From Mesostigma viride (taxonomy: Eukaryota > Streptophyta > Mesostigmatophyceae > Mesostigmatales > Mesostigmataceae), in the NCBI GenBank assembly GCA_009746045.1, contig RPFO01002267.1, positions 20,001 to 84,000 on the forward strand: a stretch of 64,000 nt of DNA. Direction: 5' to 3'. A model generated the notes under the pieces. It saw nothing but the letters and a program-made list of their open reading frames with translations, made no database searches and was not told where the DNA came from. A program made the position numbers and the translations under genes. Shown piece after piece: positions 48,601 to 58,478 of this stretch. How positions within the stretch are numbered: position 1 is the stretch's first letter; each line of letters opens with the position of its first letter.

Positions 48601-49202
48601 TAAAAAATCTATTTCCTTGGTTTGGCCCGCAAAATCGTCCGAAAACGTAAACTGCACGCATGGGCGCAAGCCGCCATGGCTAGGTCGTGCATTTCCGGAA
48701 CTCACGTTTCGCGTGAAAATGTACCCTTACCACCTGTACTTTGACCGTACATTTAGCCGCCCAAACAAAATCCAAAAAAATCGCAAAAATATGTCCCAGA
48801 AAGGTCATTTCACCTAGTATTTGAATAAATTTTGAGAAAATTTTTCTGCCAAATATTCCGACCGGGGCGAATTTTCTACAAAACCTCAAAATTAGGTCCT
48901 AAAATTAGGACTGAGTTGAACTCAGTCCTAAAATTAGGACCAGGGACAGACGACGAGTTAACAGGAAATTCTATATTAGCCGTTGGCAGAGCGCCTCGCG
49001 ACCCGCGGTTATAAGAAATGGCACACAACTGGCCAGCATACGTTGCGGGCGAAATGCCGCACATATCACACACTTCCATTTCAGTTTTCACTAGCGTGAT
49101 ATGAGTAGGACCTCGGGCACATTCAACACCCAAGGGTTTCTGCACCCCTCGGATGTTGAGTATTACTTGATTTTTACCACTCTGCTGGATTTCAATGGAC
49201 AT
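45671..49202 (-). CDS. PHD finger-GNAT acetyltransferase-like protein, split by a TTAA element
   Basis: Probable chromatin reader and acetyltransferase of the plant IDM1 type. The first coding part starts at 49202 (MSIEIQQSGKNQVILNIRG) and runs to 48962. It is followed by TTAA, a 1,722-bp TTAA element, and TTAA again. Counting one TTAA, the frame continues into VGPCHYFRFTPGRDSMYELR and a 504-residue stretch. In that stretch (residue 1 = Met at 47185) the PHD finger has C200, C203, C243, C246, H251, C254, C270 and C274, with an acidic insert (DDDSEDEEDAD) between the first two pairs. The GNAT region is ~390-490: VVVAAAAFRTYGRELAEVPL, VLQGHGRVLL (acetyl-CoA loop) and GFWEKGGFVEM. No tify-binding domain is evident. 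The paralogue at 50744 lies divergently. The element probably disrupts the gene unless it is spliced out. Confidence 0.72.
47236..48957. mobile_element. TTAA-site DNA element, copy B (1,722 bp), in a coding exon
   Basis: Terminal inverted repeats are CTCGTCGTCTGTCCC, with TTAA on both sides (47232-47235 and 48958-48961). Four hairpins built on GTCCTA/TAGGAC with 4-base loops lie at ~47259, ~47606, ~48895 and ~48924. It has no ORF of note. It interrupts the PHD-GNAT gene in a Val-Lys codon pair. Confidence 0.87.
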
Positions 49203-49948
49203 TTTCCCCTTCTCTCGGGCTAATTTTCGTTATCCACGGTAAGGCTCAATCTGCACTACCTCACGAGATATCTGCGAGCAGGTCATGAGGCACCTGGCCC
49301 CAGACTTTGCCCGTGAACCCGTTCGTGAAAGCGCCAAAGCTAAGGGGGGAGGGGAGCGGTAAACATTAACTGGAGAGAAATGGCAGGCACGGATTTACGT
49401 CCTACGTGCGCTATCGTAATTATTTTGCTGTGTGTCTTGACCAGCTACTGTACAGGTCATGCCGGTGACTGGCGCTGAGACGGCATACACCAGCCCCGTT
49501 GCAGCAGTGTTGCAGCACCATCGCGAACATGCTCGCGCGTCCGAATGCTGCGACCGAGGCTGCGCCGGGCCGCCGGGGACGATCAACGCGAGGTGTAATG
49601 GGGATTGGGTCACCATCCCATTGGTCGCTTCGCAAGCGGCAAGGCATGGCGCGCGGACGGCGCGGTGGGCCGTGGACTTTCAAAAGCGCCTTGGTCAACC
49701 TGGCCGGCTTGCAGGCCAGTTTGGTGGGCTCAGGGCTGTGGGCTGACTGGGCTGGCCGCAGGGCGGGAAATCGCGCGCCAGAAAATCGATGAGCATGCGC
49801 GAAGGACGCGCCGAGAATTGAGAAAGAAGGGGCGTTGAGCTACGTTAAGTGCGCCTGACCAGGCCTGACTCCATTCTGGGTTGAGTGGCAACTGCAGGTG
49901 GGCTACTGTTGGACGCGTCACGCGGCATCGTCAGCGGTCTGTTGACTG
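49203..49948. promoter_or_regulatory. Divergent intergenic region, left part
   Basis: Lies upstream of the minus-strand PHD-GNAT gene. No TATA box or known motif could be fixed. The segment 49460-49830 is GC-rich and open in several frames without a family match. Confidence 0.3.
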
Positions 49949-49951
49949 TTA

Positions 49952-50624
49952 GGGCTAACTCACACGGGTCGCGATCCGTAGTTCGTGAGCACTCTTGTCA
50001 TGCGTGGCAGGAATCTTCTCACGGCGTCGGCAGATAGTGCCGGAAAACGGGCATGGTTCGCGACCCGACTTTGTGGTTCGCGGGAAATCGTGTCGCGACC
50101 CATGTTCGCCAGCGAAAAGTCCACGTGTCCGTGAATCGAACCTGACAAGTGCGAAAAAGAACTTAAAGTACGGGAATTAATGGTACGAATTCAGTCGGCG
50201 TAGAACCAGTACGGCAGGGTGATGAAGAAAACTGGACAGCTTCGATCCACCGAAGCCGGTCTCGCCAGGTAGAATTTAGTATCGTCCAGTAAAGACAAAT
50301 AATCATTGGATACACCCGAATAATCAGAATCGATATCGTAGATATCCCGCTGTATGTGTAAATCCAAGGACAGGTGGCGACAACGAGGAGATTGAGGAGG
50401 AGTGCGGAAAAGAGCGGAAAGTGCGAAAACGCCAGCAAAAAAGGTACTGTGAACCAATCTTTATCTATCTGAACAATCCGAACGCCCGCGACCCGCCGTG
50501 TGAGTGCGAACGGTTCGTCAACCAATTTCTGTTCCACGTGGCAAAAAGTTCGATGCCACTCGGCAAAGCGGTTCGCGAACCATGACCGTACGAACCACGG
50601 ATCGCGACCCGTGTGAGTTGGCCC
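49952..50624. mobile_element. PIF/Harbinger-like MITE (673 bp)
   Basis: The left end GGGCTAACTCACACGGGTCG continues CGATCCGT. The right end is its inverse with one or two changes (CGCGACCCGTGTGAGTTGGC). TTA flanks both sides (49949-49951 and 50625-50627), the target preference of PIF/Harbinger elements. No ORF. It is 120 bp upstream of the second PHD-GNAT gene. Confidence 0.75.
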
Positions 50625-50743
50625 TTAAGCGAATGAACCTTCATGTATCTCCTTTGGATTACAGCCCACGGTGAAGGTAACGTCGGTGCTTCACTTGTGG
50701 CTTGACGGCCTAGCATCACCAGGCAAACCAAGATTGCTCCGCC

Positions 50744-52808
50744 GTGACAGGCGCGATGGCTTACATTGATATATCTGTGGATCCTGGGGTAGTTACTCCC
50801 ATGCTGGTGGAAGATGAGCCCGGAAGCCCCGGAGCTCAATCCCGCCATCACTTCATATCGTCGAGTGCAATCAGAAAGGTTTACGGCGTTTTAAACCCTG
50901 CCTTTGACCACTTTGACGGGAAAATTTACGCTAAAGATCATGACGATCCCGTTAATATATTGTGCCCTCATTACGACACGGTTCGTAAATCGTGGGGATT
51001 ACTTCTTCAGGTTGGTCATACTTACGACATGGAAGTGTGGACCAACGACGGCGAACAAACTGTCGTCGTGAACCTTTCTTCCGCGTCCGGGATACACCAG
51101 ATGTCGGAGAAGCAACCGTGACGCCAGAGACAGGTACGAGCAGGCCTGACCAAGACATGGAAGATTACGTTGAAGACCCGGGTACCCTATTTCCGGGCAA
51201 CGAGGCAGGCGATGTGGTTCCACGAGCCCGTACGCCTGAAACGCCCACCGAGTACGGTCCAGCTCGCGGCATCCCCCCATCGCCAACAATAGATCAAGAC
51301 ACTGACCAGGGCGGGCCTGGCATGCCAGAAGGCAGGTATTGGAGGAAAGACCTCCTCTTTGGGCCTAACGGCGTTGGCGGTTTGCTTGTGGATGGGGAGA
51401 CGCTGACAATAACCGTTGAGAAGGACGGCAGGAAGGTCACAAAGGAAGGCATCAAGAATGGTTCCAAGATAAACTGCATCTGTGGCTGCTCCCCCAAGGA
51501 CAGGTCGTGCACTGATTTCGAGATGCATGCGCGGGAGGCAGTGGGCATGACGGGCCACAAACGCTTGGATTCCAACCCGCACAAAAGCATCTGTCGGGCA
51601 ACAACGGGCAAGAGCCTGCTGGAGACGGTGGATGATCACCTCAGGGACACTGGAAGACAACCTCCTCGCGCATCGGCCGATGTTTTGGGGGACACCAATG
51701 CCAGCTGTCGAGTGCTTGTGTGTGCCAGCTGTCACCAGGTGGCCCCACCCCCAGGTACTTCCCCCCCTCTGCCCCCTCGTCGAGCCGCAGCGGCTCTCCC
51801 CCCGACCCCGCTCCCATCGCGACAAGCGTCGAGGGGGCCGTGGCAACTGCACAGACCGTTGCCACTGCAAAGGCCACGCAGTGCTCTCAGTGTCGTCGCG
51901 TGTTCCACCTGGCATGTCGTGGCATAGAGGCCGCTCCTCCTGAACCCTGGCACTGCTCTCAGGGGTGTGAACACCTTGCCAACAAAGTCCTGCCCAAATT
52001 GGTAAACCAGCTGGAGATGGATGGGGCGGACCCGCAGCACCCGCAGCCATGGCCCGCCTCCGTGGATGAACTGCTCCAGCTGGCAGCAGATCGTTCGTCG
52101 GAGGATGGTTTGACCATCCGCCTGTTGCAGCACAAGGGCGGCCTGCGAGGGGGAAACGCGCCCATGTCTGCGTCGACGGCACGCGGCATGGCGGTGTGGT
52201 TAGCCCAAGTTGAGAGCTTGATGCAGGCTCTGTATGGTCCAAGGCTGGTGGACCGTGGTTTCTCGTCCACCGCCTCCATCCTGCCCCTCGTGGTCCACAG
52301 CGGCAAGAAATCGGCGCCAGCAGCGGGTGACAAGAAAGCGGCGAAAGCCGTGGTCGATGTGGACTTTAGCCACAACCTGGTTTTTGTCATGATACGCAGG
52401 GGCCGGGTGCTGGGGGCCGCCGTGCTGCGTGTCTTTGGGCAAGAGCTGGCCGAGGTGCCGTTGATAGCCGCCAAACAAGACAACCAAGTGGGGCAGGTGG
52501 TAACGGTCATGCGGCGGCTGCTGTGGAACCTGCAGGGTGTGCTCCAGGTGCTGGGCGTGCAGAGGCTGTACCTGCATATGTCGAAAGAGGAGGTGACCAG
52601 GTATTTTGTACCAAGTAAGAAAAGGGGCCGGGAAGACATCAAGTGGGAATATAAGCGCATCTCAGTTGCAGAGAAACAAGGGGACTTCTGGTGCGGCCCA
52701 TATCCTCTGTTTGTTTTCGCTCATGACTCCCGTGACATTTATTCCATCAAGGCTATCCCGGGTAATGATGCTGTGCCGGTGACAGGACAATCCAACGGTG
52801 CACTTTGA
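50744..52808 (+). CDS. TDBD-PHD-GNAT protein, plant IDM1-like
   Basis: Probable nuclear chromatin protein that reads histone tails by PHD and acetylates by GNAT. The N-terminal part begins at ATG 50744 or 50757 (MAYIDISVDP) and contains GLLLQVGHTYDMEVWTNDG, similar in layout to VKVGPCHYFRFTPG of the paralogue. A change of frame between ~50990 and 51130 implies an intron I cannot place. The next exon carries the tify-binding domain: KINCICGCSPKDRSCTDFEM, HA, then HKSICRATTGKSLLETV (~51470-51630). The PHD starts with VCASCHQ and becomes complete when intron 51739-51854 (116 nt, GTGGCC...CACAG) is removed: TQCSQCRRVFHLAC, then PPEPWHCSQGC. The GNAT region (~52330-52800) has LVFVMIRRGRVLGAAVLRVF and GQELAEVPLIAAKQD. 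The stop is at 52808. Confidence 0.75.
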
Positions 52809-54906
52809 TGTACGTCTATCTCCGTGCATTTTGATGATGACAACTCTAAGCTCTGCCAGTGCTCACACGCCTTCCATGCAGCTACTACTGTGCAAGCTTG
52901 TGCACATGTAACTTGCTCAGGTCATTAGCATATTGGCCTGGGTGCGTGGTCATACCTCAACACCCTGCCACATCATGTGTCATTATACATCATCGGTGCA
53001 CATAGAGGAAAGTTAGCTTTTTTGGACACATGATGGGTTGTTGCTGCCCATGCAGCAAGTGCTGGGCTGGCCATGGTCCAGACGCTGAACATGCAGCTCA
53101 ATGCACAACACGTACAGTTTTCTCCAAGTGCTATCGCATAATTATTTACTGTGTTATTGCTAAGTTGCCTGTGTTCCATAGGTATACTCTGATCATCCTG
53201 TGCCTTGGACTACAAGTTTATAGCATGTGTTTGTTGTGTAGAGAACTTTTAATAAAAAGCTTATCAGCTACTTATTAATTAATTCATTAATTCACTTCCA
53301 TCATCATTCCGTCATCATTCCGTCATCGCGACTAGGAGAAGTGCACCACCCTTATGCTGGCATCTGCCACCCCTATAGTGACAATATGGTGACAGCGGGA
53401 GGGGGTCTCACCCCGATAACCCGTCTCCAGACCTACGGCTTTTAGGAAAAAGTTGACTTTCCTTGACACCCGTGGCCTAGGGGGGGGAATATCTGATATC
53501 TCCCCCTCCCATCAGCCTCCCGCTGTGACTATTTATTTACTATGGTTTTTTGGACTGGAGGGGGGAGGTCATCCACGTCGACCACAAGCCAGGTGGCAGG
53601 CGCCCCCTAGCTGCCACCCCAGCAACCCCAGTCTAGCTAGGGAATGTATATTACAGTAGTGTAGATTAGTCAGGCTTAGCCTAGCACGTGACTCACGCAC
53701 ACACGCATGTGCGCCTATAATGGGACTCCCCATGGATGATGCCATGTGGAAGATGGGGTGGAAGTATCCGCCACGAGCGGCACGAGGTAGCCATGGCTGA
53801 CGGCGGAGCTCATAACTTTCATGTTTGGGCACCGAATTCGGCCGTGAATATCACCATCGCTTCGTCTTTCTAAGACGCACACGCTGATCTATTTTCCCGA
53901 AGCTATTACGTAATATCATGACGAGCAAACGCACCGAGCGACGCAGCGCAGCTTAGCGGCAGCGCTGAGCCCTGCAGCTACGCAAGAAGCTATGCCTAGA
54001 GTTCCGCCGCCCGGCCTGGAAGGCAGCAGCACCACTTCCCAAGCTTTATAGTTAGTGGTACATTCTGCCCAGTTCTTCGGCCTCGCCGTCGGCCTCTCCT
54101 GAGCCCAAGCGCAGTCGTCCCGCCGAGCCACCCACCCTGCCAGCCGTTAAGAATGTACTCCAGCACAAGTACATTTTGAGTTTTTCCAAGTTTCTTGTTT
54201 TTTGCTTGTTTCAAGTTCAGTTTTGCATAAAACGTGTCCCCATAGCCCCTGGATCTCATCTGGAGGTAGTTGAACTAGTATATGCTACAATATACTAGGT
54301 TGTACTATTTTCTACTACATTTATACTATAATGTACTAAATTGAACTACATCTGAACTAAATGTAACTGTGATTGATGCCCCTGTAACGTCTCCCAATGC
54401 TCGATAACAGGTCTGGCCACCATTGGTGACCTCCTAGAGCCATTCACAGCTGCATTTCGTGGATCACCGCACAAAAAAAAATGTTGTACTTAGCCTTATC
54501 AACATGGGAATGAGGGCTTTGGTGTGCAAACATGCATGTGTGCTAAAAATTGGACATTCTGACACTGCGCGAGAGTCTGGTAATACTTAAGCACTTCAGG
54601 TCATGATCGAAGTATAGAATGAACTGATGCAAGCAATCAAGCATTATGCAAGGAATGGAATGCTGCGATGAATTTTAGCAGTAATACTTGCAACTAGGGA
54701 ACACACGATAAAGTCACGAATCTGACATGCATTGTGCCGTCATGGCACATGCATGAACACGTACACGAACAGAGGATCACGCGGACGCCCACGTGCACGC
54801 GCATGGCAATGCCAATGCCCCCCCCCCCCACACACACACAAGCCCCAACTCCAAACATTGCACCAATCACCCACCCACCCAAACCCAACCCCAGCCCCCC
54901 TGACCC
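52809..54906. other. Intergenic stretch without recognised features
   Basis: Contains AATTAATT-type runs near 53270 and weak TACTA-rich repeats near 54280-54360. No coding sequence, RNA gene or element end was recognised. Confidence 0.5.
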
Positions 54907-54930
54907 CCCAACGCCCATGCACACGCCCAT

Positions 54931-55245
54931 GCCCCCGCCCCCGCCCCCGCCCCCGCCCCCGCCCCGCCCCGCCCCCGCCCCGCCCCCGCCCCCGCCCCCG
55001 CCCCCGCCCCCGCCCCCGCCCCCGCCCCGCCCCCGCCCCCGCCCCCGCCCCCCCGCCCCGCCCCCGCCCCCGCCCCGCCCCCGCCCCGCCCCCGCCCCCC
55101 CCCGCCCCCCCCCCGCCCCGCCCCCGCCCCCCCGCCCCGCCCCCGCCCCCGCCCCGCCCCGCCCCCGCCCCGCCCCCGCCCCGCCCCCGCCCCCGCCCCC
55201 GCCCCCGCCCCCGCCCCGCCCCGCCCCCGCCCCCGCCCCGCCCAT
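54931..55245. repeat. (CCCCG)-type GC-rich array
   Basis: CCCCCG and CCCCG units in irregular alternation for ~315 bp. Long ORFs through it on both strands (Pro/Arg/Ala or Gly/Ala/Arg) are products of the repeat. Confidence 0.95.
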
Positions 55246-55280
55246 GCCCATGCCCCTGCCCCCGCACCCGCCCATTCTCA

Positions 55281-55499
55281 CCCACGCCCACGCCCACGCC
55301 CACGCCCACGCCCATGCCCACGCCCACGCCCACGCCCACGCCCACGCCCACGCCCACGCCCACGCCCACGCCCACGCCCACGCCCACGCCCACGCCCACG
55401 CCCACGCCCACGCCCACGCCCACGCCCACGCCCACGCCCACGCCCACGCCCACGCCCACGCCCACGCCCACGCCCACGCCCACGCCCACGCCCACGCCC
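55281..55499. repeat. (CCCACG)n hexamer array 1
   Basis: About 36 copies of CCCACG, nearly pure. It runs into a unique 120-bp segment at 55500. Confidence 0.97.
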
Positions 55500-55618
55500 G
55501 CGGCTACGCCCACCCTAGCCTCACCCCTACTCCAAGCCACAATTATACCCAAAGCCACAGCCAGAAGTAGAGCGCAGCTGCAACAATAGCAGATGTAGCT
55601 GAGACACACACCTACCCA
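55500..55618. repeat. Unique segment between hexamer arrays, copy 1
   Basis: Contains CACCCTAGCCTCACCCCTAC, CCAAGCCACAA and AAGCCACAGCCAGAAGTA. It recurs at 56264-56380, about 765 bp later. Confidence 0.9.
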
Positions 55619-55619
55619 C

Positions 55620-56263
55620 GCCAACGCCCACGCCCACGCCCACGCCCACGCCTACGCCCATGCCCACGCCCACGCCCACGCCCACGCCCACGCCCACGCC
55701 CACGCCCACGCCCATGCCCACGCCCACGCCCACGCCCACGCCCACGCCCACGCCCACGCCCACGCCCACGCCCACGCCCACGCCCACGCCCACGCCCACG
55801 CCCACGCCCACGCCCACGCCCACGCCCACGCCCACGCCCACGCCCACGCCCACGCCCACGCCCACGCCCACGCCCACGCCCACGCCCACGCCCACGCCCA
55901 CGCCCACGCCCCCACCCACACCCACGCCCACGCCCACGCCCACGCCCACGCCCACGCCCACGCCCACACCCACGCCCACGCCCACGCCCACACCCACACC
56001 CACGCCCACGCCCACACCCACGCCCACGCCCACGCCCACTCCCACGCCCACTCCCACGCCTACGCCCACGCCCACGCCCACGCCCACGCCCACGCCCACG
56101 CCCACGCCCATGCCAACGCCCACGCCCACGCCCACGCCCACGCCCACGCCCACGCCCACGCCCACGCCCACGCCCACACCCACGCCCACGCCCACGCCCA
56201 CGCCCACGCCCACGCCCGCGCCCATGCCCACGCTCACGCCCACGCCCACGCCCACGCCCGCGC
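55620..56263. repeat. (CCCACG)n hexamer array 2
   Basis: About 105 copies with scattered CCCATG, CCCACA and CCCACT variants. Confidence 0.97.
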
Positions 56264-56380
56264 CTGCGCCCACCCTAGCCTCACCCCTACTCCAAGCCAC
56301 AAATGCACCGTAAGCCACAGCCAGAAGTACAGCACAGCAGCGACAATGGCAGACTTAGCCCAGACACACACCTACCCACA
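56264..56380. repeat. Unique segment between hexamer arrays, copy 2
   Basis: Matches 55500-55618, with several base changes. Confidence 0.9.
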
Positions 56381-56541
56381 TCAATGCCCCTGCCCAGAGA
56401 CTCGCGGCCTCATCCCACCCCCCTGCACGAACAGTTCCCAAACAAAAGAAAAGGCAAACAAAAGGAACAAGAGTAGCAAGCTGCATTGCGAGCACATATG
56501 CCAGTTCTGGTGCACATGCCAGGCCGAAAGCAACTCATGAT

Positions 56542-56672
56542 TGCCCCTGCCCCTGCCCCTGCCCCTGCCCCTGCCCCTGCCCCTGCCCCTGCCCCTGCCC
56601 CTGCCCCTGCCCCTGCCCCTGCCCCTGCCCCTGCCCCTGCCCCTGCCCCTGCCCCTGCTCCTGCCCCTGCCA
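56542..56672. repeat. (GCCCCT)n hexamer array
   Basis: About 22 nearly perfect copies of GCCCCT. Confidence 0.97.
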
Positions 56673-57863
56673 TCACCATTCTAACCACCACACATTACGA
56701 AAAGCAAGAAGAAATTATAATAATAATAAGAAATAAGAAGAAGAAGAAATAATAATAATAAACAAGCACAAAGTTGACTGCACATGCGACTGTACCAGTA
56801 GGCACGTAGCAAATTTTAGCTGCAGCTTCAATTTCAACTTCATTGCAATTGCAAGTGTGACTGCATGTGTAATTGCACTACCAATGCCTAATGCCCACTG
56901 CATGTGCCCAGTGCGAATGCTATTCAAAAGCAACATGCAATCGAAATTACAGCTGAAGCCGGCTATTGACAAAGATATTTAAAGCAGTTGTTAACTACAG
57001 AGACCCAATGAAAATGCAAATGCAATGAACAAGCAACAGAAGTTGAAGCCACTGCCACTCTACCTGCCGACAGTAACACCACCGCCAGCACCCACTCATA
57101 TCCCAACGACAAGGAAATAGAATTGCCCAAAGCCAGACATACATTGGGACGCATAAGCAAACGGCAACGCAAGCGCACATGCAAATGTATACGCAAAGGC
57201 AAAGGCAAAGGCAAACGCAAACGCAAACGCAAACGCAAGCTTGTCATGTACCTACGCTTAACTGCAAACGCAAACTGTGCACGAAGCAAAAAGATTGGAT
57301 GGCCAAGATCATGGCAAATACGAGGGCCGAAAACAATCCAACTTCATCTAAATGTCCGAAATCCTCACGACGTTTCGATGCGCGCTTGAATGTCGAAGGC
57401 CTGCGCCGATTATCGATCATAAGTCGAATGTGTAATTGTCGGCTTATGAGAACTGCTTTGCGACAGTATCACGTCAGGCCGTTCCTGTGCAGCCATTTTC
57501 CCTGTGCAGCGGGTGGACAACGTTCACTTTCCGCATTATTCATGGCTATCGAAGTTAATTCTTACCGACCCCGGCTGCCATGGCCACTGGCCACGCATAT
57601 CAAGTTCAGGTATTCCCGACCTGTAGCGCAGCAGATTTCTGTCGGAAGGCATCCTAAGCATCGTGATAAAAGAAATCCGAACAATAGACATTCATGCTGC
57701 ATCTAAGGACATTATGGCATTTGTATATACTGCAAGTACATGTATCGACATTGCCGTGATTGCTAACCCCGACTCACCATGAACAGGAACTTTCCCTCTG
57801 CCTCCATGAAATGTACTTCGTGAAATGTACTGTAATACATATGATGTACTACGATGATAATCA
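56673..57863. other. Low-complexity-rich stretch without genes
   Basis: Short AATAAT and AAGAAG runs at ~56715-56762 and a (GCAAAN)-type hexamer stretch at ~57190-57238. No credible gene. Confidence 0.5.
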
Positions 57864-58478
57864 TCCCAGCAAAGCCATAGCACACCTTCCGTTTCGACCG
57901 CCATGTCGGCCACTAGTCCGGATAGCTCAATGTGCACCTGACCTTGACACTAATCGCACAAACAGCCACAATTTTGCAAGCAAGAAGACATGGCTACCTC
58001 GGCATTTCATGAAATGTACTTCTTGAAATGCATTTCGTGAAATGTACTAAGGAACGTGATTGGCCGGCGTTCGCTCGCCAAATCTCGCAAAATGTACTAA
58101 GGCACGTGATTGGTCCCGCAAAATGTACTAAGGAACGTGATTGGCCGGCGAAGATTCTGTTTGCTGCAATTAAAATTCCCTACAGAATCTTCGCCGGCCA
58201 ATCACGTTCCTTAGTACATTTTGCGGGACCAATCACGTGCCTTAGTACATTTTGCGAGATTTGGCGAGCGAACGCCGGCCAATCACGTTCCTTAGTACAT
58301 TTCACGAAATGCATTTCACGAAGTACATTTCATGAAATGCCGAGGTAGCCATGTCTTCTTGCTTGCAAAATTGTGGCTGTTTGTGCGATTAGTGTCAAGG
58401 TCAGGTGCACATTGAGCTATCCGGACTAGTGGCCGACATGGCGGTCGAAACGGAAGGTGTGCTATGGCTTTGCTGGGA
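57864..58478. repeat. Near-perfect inverted repeat, 297-bp arms, 21-bp loop
   Basis: Arms 57864-58160 and 58182-58478 have equal length, and I saw only about one mismatch. Each arm has three direct sub-repeats ATGTACTAAGG(A/C)ACGTGATTGG (CCAAT on the opposite strand), and each encodes the same start MHIELSGLVADMAVETEGVL reading outward from the centre. Possible roles are a bidirectional promoter, a foldback element or a source of double-stranded RNA. Confidence 0.92.

Noticed and set aside
47236-48957. The TTAA element as a clean, spliced intron
   Set aside because: No GT-AG pair at its exact ends restores the frame. A splice at the nearest GT and AG would remove one base too many.
51187-52242. 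351-residue minus-strand open frame
   Set aside because: Antisense shadow of the TDBD-PHD-GNAT gene, with no domain match.
54732-56318. Long open frames rich in Pro-Thr, His-Ala or Gly-Val on both strands
   Set aside because: They follow directly from hexamer and GC-rich arrays, which leave all frames open.
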